A program made the position numbers and the translations under genes. The notes beneath the pieces were generated by a model. The model was not told where the DNA came from. It saw only the letters and a list, made by a program, of their open reading frames with translations, and searched no databases. Shown piece by piece: positions 43,192-47,361 of a DNA stretch of 47,361 nt. The DNA lies in the NCBI GenBank assembly GCA_946403315.1, contig CAMIZK010000004.1, positions 1 through 47,361 of the forward strand. Direction: 5' to 3'. The stretch is from an uncultured Bacteroidales bacterium (GTDB lineage Bacteria > Bacteroidota > Bacteroidia > Bacteroidales > Paludibacteraceae). Position 1 is the stretch's first letter. Each line of letters opens with the position of its first letter.

Positions 43192-43590
43192 ATGATAAAA
43201 GAGGTTTATTCCCGTTTTCGCAATCTCATTTTGTATGGGATCATCGGTGGCTTTTGTGCCGCGCTGGACTTTGGCGTGTATTCGGTGCTATACTACTGGG
43301 ACTTTATGCCGTATTTGTGGGCCAATATCATTAGCATCCACATTGGTATTTTCACATCGTTTGTTCTCAATCGTTCCTTTAATTTCAAGGTCAAAGACAA
43401 AGTGACCACACGTTTCCTATCGTTCTACACGGTGGGACTTGTCGGTTTGGGTATAAGTGAGTTGATGCTCTATCTAATGGTGACGAAAGGCGGTTGGAAT
43501 GAAATCGTTTGCAAACTCATTTCCATCGTTGTTGTGGCACTGATACAATTCCTGTTGAATAAATATATTACGTTTAGAAACAAACAATAA
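43192..43590 (+). CDS. GtrA-family membrane protein (candidate flippase)
   Basis: This 132-residue protein has four membrane helices, with the GtrA signature FRNLILYGIIGGFCAALDFGVY at the N-terminus (in two parts), FVLNRSFNFKVK in the middle and FLLNKYITFRNK at the end. GtrA proteins are thought to move polyprenyl-phosphate sugars across the inner membrane. It is the first gene of a four-gene run; its stop shares TAATG with the next start. Confidence 0.88.
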   Translation: MIKEVYSRFRNLILYGIIGGFCAALDFGVYSVLYYWDFMPYLWANIISIHIGIFTSFVLNRSFNFKVKDKVTTRFLSFYTVGLVGLGISELMLYLMVTKGGWNEIVCKLISIVVVALIQFLLNKYITFRNKQ

Positions 43591-44306
43591 TGGACACCAT
43601 CTATTTTGTGCTTCCCACATATAATGAGGAAGCGAACATCGAAGATGTAATCAAACAATGGCATCCTGTATGTGAGAAAATCAACGCAGAAGGACATGTA
43701 GCCAAGTTGGTAATCGCCAATGATGGTAGCAAGGATAAAACCTTTGCTATCATGCAGAAGTTGCAAGCTAAATATCCACTTCTCAAGCCGCTCGACAAGC
43801 AAAACTCGGGACACGGAGCAACGGTTATGTACTTGTATAAGTATGCGATGAACAACGGTGCAAATTATATTTTCCAAACGGATAGTGACGGACAAACCTT
43901 GCCGGAAGAGTTTTGGCAGATGTGGGAGAATCGCGACAAATACGATTTCCAAATAGGCACTCGTGGAGGCAGACAGGATGGGGCAAGTCGCGTGTTTGTT
44001 ACAAAGACCTTGCGCTTTGTCGTTTGGCTCATGTTCCATGTTTGGGTAAAGGATGCCAACACTCCGTTTCGTTTACTCAAAGTAGAGAAACTGAAACCTA
44101 TTATAGACATTATTCCGCAAGACTACAATCTAACTAATGTGGCAGTTAGTGCAATCGCTGTTCGCAAGCATTATAACATAGGTTGGTATCCGATTACCTT
44201 CCGTCCACGTCAAGGCGGAGTGAACTCTATTAACATGCGCCGTATCTTCAAAATAGGTGTCAAGGCATTAAAAGATTTCCGAACGATAAATAAGAACTTA
44301 CGATGA
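43590..44306 (+). CDS. GT2 polyprenyl-phosphate glycosyltransferase (GtrB/DPM-like)
   Basis: This 238-residue GT-A enzyme has VLPTYNEEANIEDVI at the N-terminus, ANDGSKDKT, the DxD-type motif QTDSDGQ near residue 98 and a later RQGGVNS acceptor-loop motif. It belongs to the group transferring sugar from a nucleotide donor to polyprenyl phosphate on the cytoplasmic face. It has no C-terminal membrane helices, relying on GtrA next door. The stop shares ATGA with the following gene. Confidence 0.88.
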   Translation: MDTIYFVLPTYNEEANIEDVIKQWHPVCEKINAEGHVAKLVIANDGSKDKTFAIMQKLQAKYPLLKPLDKQNSGHGATVMYLYKYAMNNGANYIFQTDSDGQTLPEEFWQMWENRDKYDFQIGTRGGRQDGASRVFVTKTLRFVVWLMFHVWVKDANTPFRLLKVEKLKPIIDIIPQDYNLTNVAVSAIAVRKHYNIGWYPITFRPRQGGVNSINMRRIFKIGVKALKDFRTINKNLR

Positions 44307-45973
44307 AAGATATTTTGAAACGCGAGTGGTTGTATCTGCTCATGATTCTTGGTTTAGCGGTACTTACTTTTATGCAAGTAACGAATTTCCGCTTTGGTTT
44401 CTTTACCGCTTACGATGAAGCGTACTTCCTCATGAAATTGCAGGAGGCGTACGATATGAGTTGTATTACTGGCAAAAGTCAATGGAATTTAATCGCAATA
44501 CATTGGTTCCCATATCTAGATTTGACAAGTAAATTTTATTCCGCTTTGGCAGCATCTATTCTAATGTGGGCATCCACTATCGCAGTAACAGCAACTTCGT
44601 GCATTCTCTTTGACAAAAAACGCGTTATTAAGTATTTTGCCCTTGCATGGTTGTTTATGTTCGGTCTCGGAGATAGCATGCAGTATGTATCTATGCAAAC
44701 AGCCGTATTGACTTGGGCATTGTGCGCATTTATGCTATTCTATAAGAATAACATTCCTTGGAAGAAATCCATCTATGCGGCTATTTGTGGCGTGTGTCTT
44801 GGCTTTGCTCTCTTTATCATTATACCGGCGGCATTGGCACTACTCGCCTGTGTTACCTTGTTAATAATCATTACACATTGGAACGATTGGCGAAAAATGT
44901 TATTGTATATAGGTTCCGGAGTGGTTGGTGTGCTGCTGACTTGCTTATATATGCACGTGGTCGTTTGTCCGTTAGGAGACATCTTGGATGCTATGTTATT
45001 TACGGCAACATATATTGGTAAAAGTGGCTATCATTACGATGGAGCAAGCTTTGTTATGCAATACGCTTTATTCTTCCGTGATTGCTTATTTGTGATTCTT
45101 GCTTTTGTCGGTTCTTATTGGCTTTCTAAGCGTATCGACAATAAATGGATTGGCGGTATTGCATATGTGGCTATGATTCTCATCTATACGCACTATCAAG
45201 TTAAGCCGTTGATTTCTCCATCTATGTTTATGATGAGTATTCCGCTAATACCATTCCTTTTTGGCGACATGCCAAATTTCAAATGGAGAGATCTGAGGAA
45301 AGCGGAAACATGGTTCTATCTATTCATATTTGCTTATCCGCTTATTGCATCGTTTGGAACTAACACCGCGCTAAGCGGTAGAATCCATTGCTTTGTTTCT
45401 GCATGGTTGTTCTTGTGGTTTGAATATGAGTATAAGCGCCCGCAAGAAGACTACAAACGTGTTTATGCAGCAGTGCTAATATTATTTGCTATGCAATTGA
45501 CCGGAACTGTTAAAGCATATCAAAATCGTGACGACTCCCACCATTTTACGCGTGGCAACAAGTATTTTGCTGAGATTGCACTTACAGAAAAACAAGTGGA
45601 TTATTTTAATAATGTGTATGACATTCTGGAAGAATATAACTATCAGCCAAAACAATCTGCTATATTAACGGCTTGCTATGATTATTGTTGCTTGTATGCG
45701 TTTGATGCGGTAAATGCAGCCAATTATCACCAAGTGCAGAACTTCCACTATTTCCCGAAAGAGAAAATGATAGAGCCTGATTTTATCTTCTTGTGCAAAT
45801 GGGATTCTATTGTTATGGCTAAAGATTTGGAGGAAATGCCTTGGGGCTGGCCGGAAGAGTTTGACAAATACTACGTCGGTACACCTGAACCGGATGGAGC
45901 AAGTTGGGTTAACCATCCCGAATTGGAGACACGTCATTTGTATTGTCGTAAATCATTGAAGAAAGCAGAATGA
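44303..45973 (+). CDS. Polytopic membrane protein, probable GT-C glycosyltransferase
   Basis: This 556-residue protein has about ten to twelve membrane helices and a soluble C-terminal part (about residues 400-556). In the first periplasmic loop it has an acidic Y-D-E-A-Y-F motif (about residues 38-43), the position of the catalytic acidic pair in GT-C enzymes such as ArnT and PMT. It is coupled to GtrA and GtrB-like genes, matching the three-component glycosylation systems. The family call is inference from topology and context. The gene is more AT-rich than its flanks. Confidence 0.7.
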   Translation: MKDILKREWLYLLMILGLAVLTFMQVTNFRFGFFTAYDEAYFLMKLQEAYDMSCITGKSQWNLIAIHWFPYLDLTSKFYSALAASILMWASTIAVTATSCILFDKKRVIKYFALAWLFMFGLGDSMQYVSMQTAVLTWALCAFMLFYKNNIPWKKSIYAAICGVCLGFALFIIIPAALALLACVTLLIIITHWNDWRKMLLYIGSGVVGVLLTCLYMHVVVCPLGDILDAMLFTATYIGKSGYHYDGASFVMQYALFFRDCLFVILAFVGSYWLSKRIDNKWIGGIAYVAMILIYTHYQVKPLISPSMFMMSIPLIPFLFGDMPNFKWRDLRKAETWFYLFIFAYPLIASFGTNTALSGRIHCFVSAWLFLWFEYEYKRPQEDYKRVYAAVLILFAMQLTGTVKAYQNRDDSHHFTRGNKYFAEIALTEKQVDYFNNVYDILEEYNYQPKQSAILTACYDYCCLYAFDAVNAANYHQVQNFHYFPKEKMIEPDFIFLCKWDSIVMAKDLEEMPWGWPEEFDKYYVGTPEPDGASWVNHPELETRHLYCRKSLKKAE

Positions 45974-47097
45974 CCCATTACGATTATCTCATAGTTGGCT
46001 CTGGTTTGTTCGGAGCAACCTTTGCATACAAAGTCCACCAAGCAGGCAAGTCATGTCTCGTCATCGACAAACGTCCGCAACTCGGCGGCAATGTCTATTG
46101 CGAGCAAACCGAAGGCATCAACGTACACAAGTACGGTGCGCACATCTTCCATACATCCAACAAAGCCGTGTGGGATTTCGTCAATGCCCTTGTGCCTTTC
46201 AACCGCTACACCAACTACCCTGTAGCCAATTACCACGGCGAACTCTACAACCTGCCCTTTAACATGAACACCTTCTATCAGATGTGGGGCGTTCATACTC
46301 CTGAAGAGGCACAAGCGAAAATCGCTGAGCAACGCGCAGTTGTAGCCGCCAAACTTGAAGGATCGGAACCTTGCAACCTCGAAGAACAAGCCCTGCTGCT
46401 CGTCGGTCGCGATATCTATGAGAAACTAATCAAGGAGTACACCGAGAAACAATGGGGACGACCCTGCACGGAACTTCCGGCTTTCATCATTCGTCGTCTG
46501 CCCTTGCGCTTTGTCTTTGACAACAATTATTTCAACGATCCCTACCAAGGCATTCCCATCGGCGGTTACAATCTCCTCATCGAACGTCTTTTGGAAGGCA
46601 TAGACACTCGCATCAACAGCGATTTCTTTGCTAATCGTGCCGAACTAACTGCCCTAGCTGACACAATCATCTACACTGGACCAATTGATCAGTTCTACGA
46701 TTACCGTTTCGGCAAACTCCAATATCGCACGGTGCGTTTTGAAACCGAAACACTCAACACTCCGAACTACCAAGGCAACGCTGTTGTTAACTACACCTCG
46801 CACGATGTGCCATATACTCGCGTCATCGAGCACAAGCATTTCGAATCCTTCGGTCAGTCGGTCTATGAAAATCCCAGAACCGTAATCAGCCGTGAGTATT
46901 CTACCGAGTGGCAACCCGGCATGGAGCCTTACTATCCCGTGAACGATGACCGCAATGCCGCTCTATACGCTAAATACAAATCTCTCACCGATGCCGAACT
47001 TCACGTCCTCTTCGGTGGTCGCCTCGCCGAGTACAAATACTACGACATGGCTCCCATCATCGAACAAGCTTTGTCCCTCGCTCAACGGATATTATAA
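45970..47097 (+). CDS. glf: UDP-galactopyranose mutase
   Basis: This 375-residue FAD enzyme converts UDP-galactopyranose to UDP-galactofuranose. N-terminal nucleotide-binding motif VGSGLFGATFA, LGGNVYCEQTEGINVHKYGAHIFHTS (read in parts, about residues 37-65), and conserved active-site segments NRYTNYPVA and YTEKQWGRP are all present. It is coupled by ATGA to the GT-C-like gene, so the three-component system may transfer galactofuranose (inference). Codon use is more C-rich than in the three genes before it. Confidence 0.95.
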   Translation: MTHYDYLIVGSGLFGATFAYKVHQAGKSCLVIDKRPQLGGNVYCEQTEGINVHKYGAHIFHTSNKAVWDFVNALVPFNRYTNYPVANYHGELYNLPFNMNTFYQMWGVHTPEEAQAKIAEQRAVVAAKLEGSEPCNLEEQALLLVGRDIYEKLIKEYTEKQWGRPCTELPAFIIRRLPLRFVFDNNYFNDPYQGIPIGGYNLLIERLLEGIDTRINSDFFANRAELTALADTIIYTGPIDQFYDYRFGKLQYRTVRFETETLNTPNYQGNAVVNYTSHDVPYTRVIEHKHFESFGQSVYENPRTVISREYSTEWQPGMEPYYPVNDDRNAALYAKYKSLTDAELHVLFGGRLAEYKYYDMAPIIEQALSLAQRIL

Positions 47098-47112
47098 TTC
47101 TTTGTTCATTGC

Positions 47113-47131
47113 GTCCGAATAGCATTCGGAC
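47113..47131 (+). repeat. Hairpin of the AT-NNN-AT family after glf
   Basis: GTCCGAAT-AGC-ATTCGGAC is a perfect 8-bp stem with a 3-nt loop, the same design as the hairpins at 42555, 42794 and 42825. Confidence 0.7.
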
Positions 47132-47189
47132 ATCCCACCTTTGACCATTTCCGGAGATTGTATCCTGGTTCCCCTCCTTTTCCTATACC

Positions 47190-47221
47190 GTCTCTGTGCG
47201 CACATTCATGTGCGCTTTTTA
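47190..47221 (+). terminator. Terminator of glycosylation operon, repeat of 42683-42709 module
   Basis: GCGCACAT (47198-47205), TC, ATGTGCGC (47208-47215), then TTTTT. The preceding CGTCTCTG and the hairpin repeat the module at 42683-42709 with only two or three differences. Confidence 0.75.
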
Positions 47222-47263
47222 GCCCCATTTTGGATCTTTTTTGACAAAATCCTCCCTCAAAAT

Positions 47264-47294
47264 TTGCATATATCAAAAAAATTTATTACCTTTG
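47264..47294 (+). promoter_or_regulatory. Promoter for the next unit
   Basis: TTGCATATA at 47264, exactly 20 nt, TACCTTTG at 47287-47294. The downstream gene lies outside the window. Confidence 0.75.
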
Positions 47295-47325
47295 CAGCGG
47301 ATTTTGGAAATGTTCAATATCCCTC

Positions 47326-47358
47326 AACCTCGAATAAGATTCTTTTCGAGGTTTTGTT
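47326..47358 (+). terminator. Hairpin with T-rich tail just after promoter
   Basis: AACCTCGAA (47326-47334) pairs with TTCGAGGTT (47345-47353), followed by TTGTT. About 25 nt after the predicted start site it could be an attenuator or leader hairpin of the next transcript. Confidence 0.5.
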
Positions 47359-47361
47359 AAG

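Overview
The window is about 47 kb of a Bacteroidota chromosome, almost certainly order Bacteroidales. The evidence is the promoters (TTG, exactly 20 nt, TAnnTTTG), weak Shine-Dalgarno use, a GldB-type lipoprotein, DUF2851, DUF4419 and PCMD proteins, a TonB-dependent barrel with a carboxypeptidase-regulatory N-terminus, and a succinate-type CoA transferase. I cannot name the genus. No rRNA, CRISPR array, phage gene or transposase is visible.

Layout. 1-8.1 kb: 3' end of tRNA-Asn and its terminator, then one plus-strand operon for cell shape and tRNA modification (mreB, mreC, mreD, mrdA/PBP2, rodA, yraN, mnmG), closed by a parS-like ParB site at 8130-8145. 8.1-16 kb: apt, uvrC, tsaE, a LolD-like ATPase, gldB-like, a membrane acyltransferase, sufS-like cysteine desulfurase and an exported endonuclease/phosphatase. 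16-20.5 kb, minus: exported protein, DUF2851, a small conserved protein and a lipoprotein. 20.5-25.1 kb, plus: DUF4419, EamA permease and TonB-dependent receptor. 25.1-32 kb: two related glycosyltransferases on either side of an AraC regulator, each overlapping a downstream exported ORF, plus two paralogous secreted esterases and a PCMD protein. 32-34.9 kb, minus: nadA, corA, ksgA. 35-40 kb, plus: GtrA-like protein, two tandem fucose-isomerase-like genes, fba and a CoA transferase, with a small xseB hidden on the other strand. 40.1-42.1 kb, minus: a polyprenyl sugar-phosphate transferase and the Sua5/YrdC enzyme. 42.1-43.2 kb: about 1.1 kb non-coding, holding a hairpin cluster and a roughly 288-nt structured leader. 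43.2-47.1 kb: a translationally coupled GtrA / GtrB-like / GT-C-like / UDP-galactopyranose mutase operon. It ends in a terminator followed by another promoter.

The most unusual signal is a dispersed population of short word-like repeats, found between genes and also in frame inside conserved proteins (TsaE, NadA, KsgA, Sua5, EamA, GtrA, a TonB receptor, an esterase, a glycosyltransferase, an endonuclease). One 34-nt cassette is 33/34 identical in two unrelated genes and is read in two different frames. A 30-nt cassette is 29/30 identical in the TonB receptor and ksgA and is read in the same frame. This resembles the in-gene palindromic elements of Rickettsia, but the units here are direct-repeat words. 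The second signal is the long leader before the glycosylation operon, which carries mutually exclusive hairpins at both ends, and the hairpin family that recurs on both sides of that operon.
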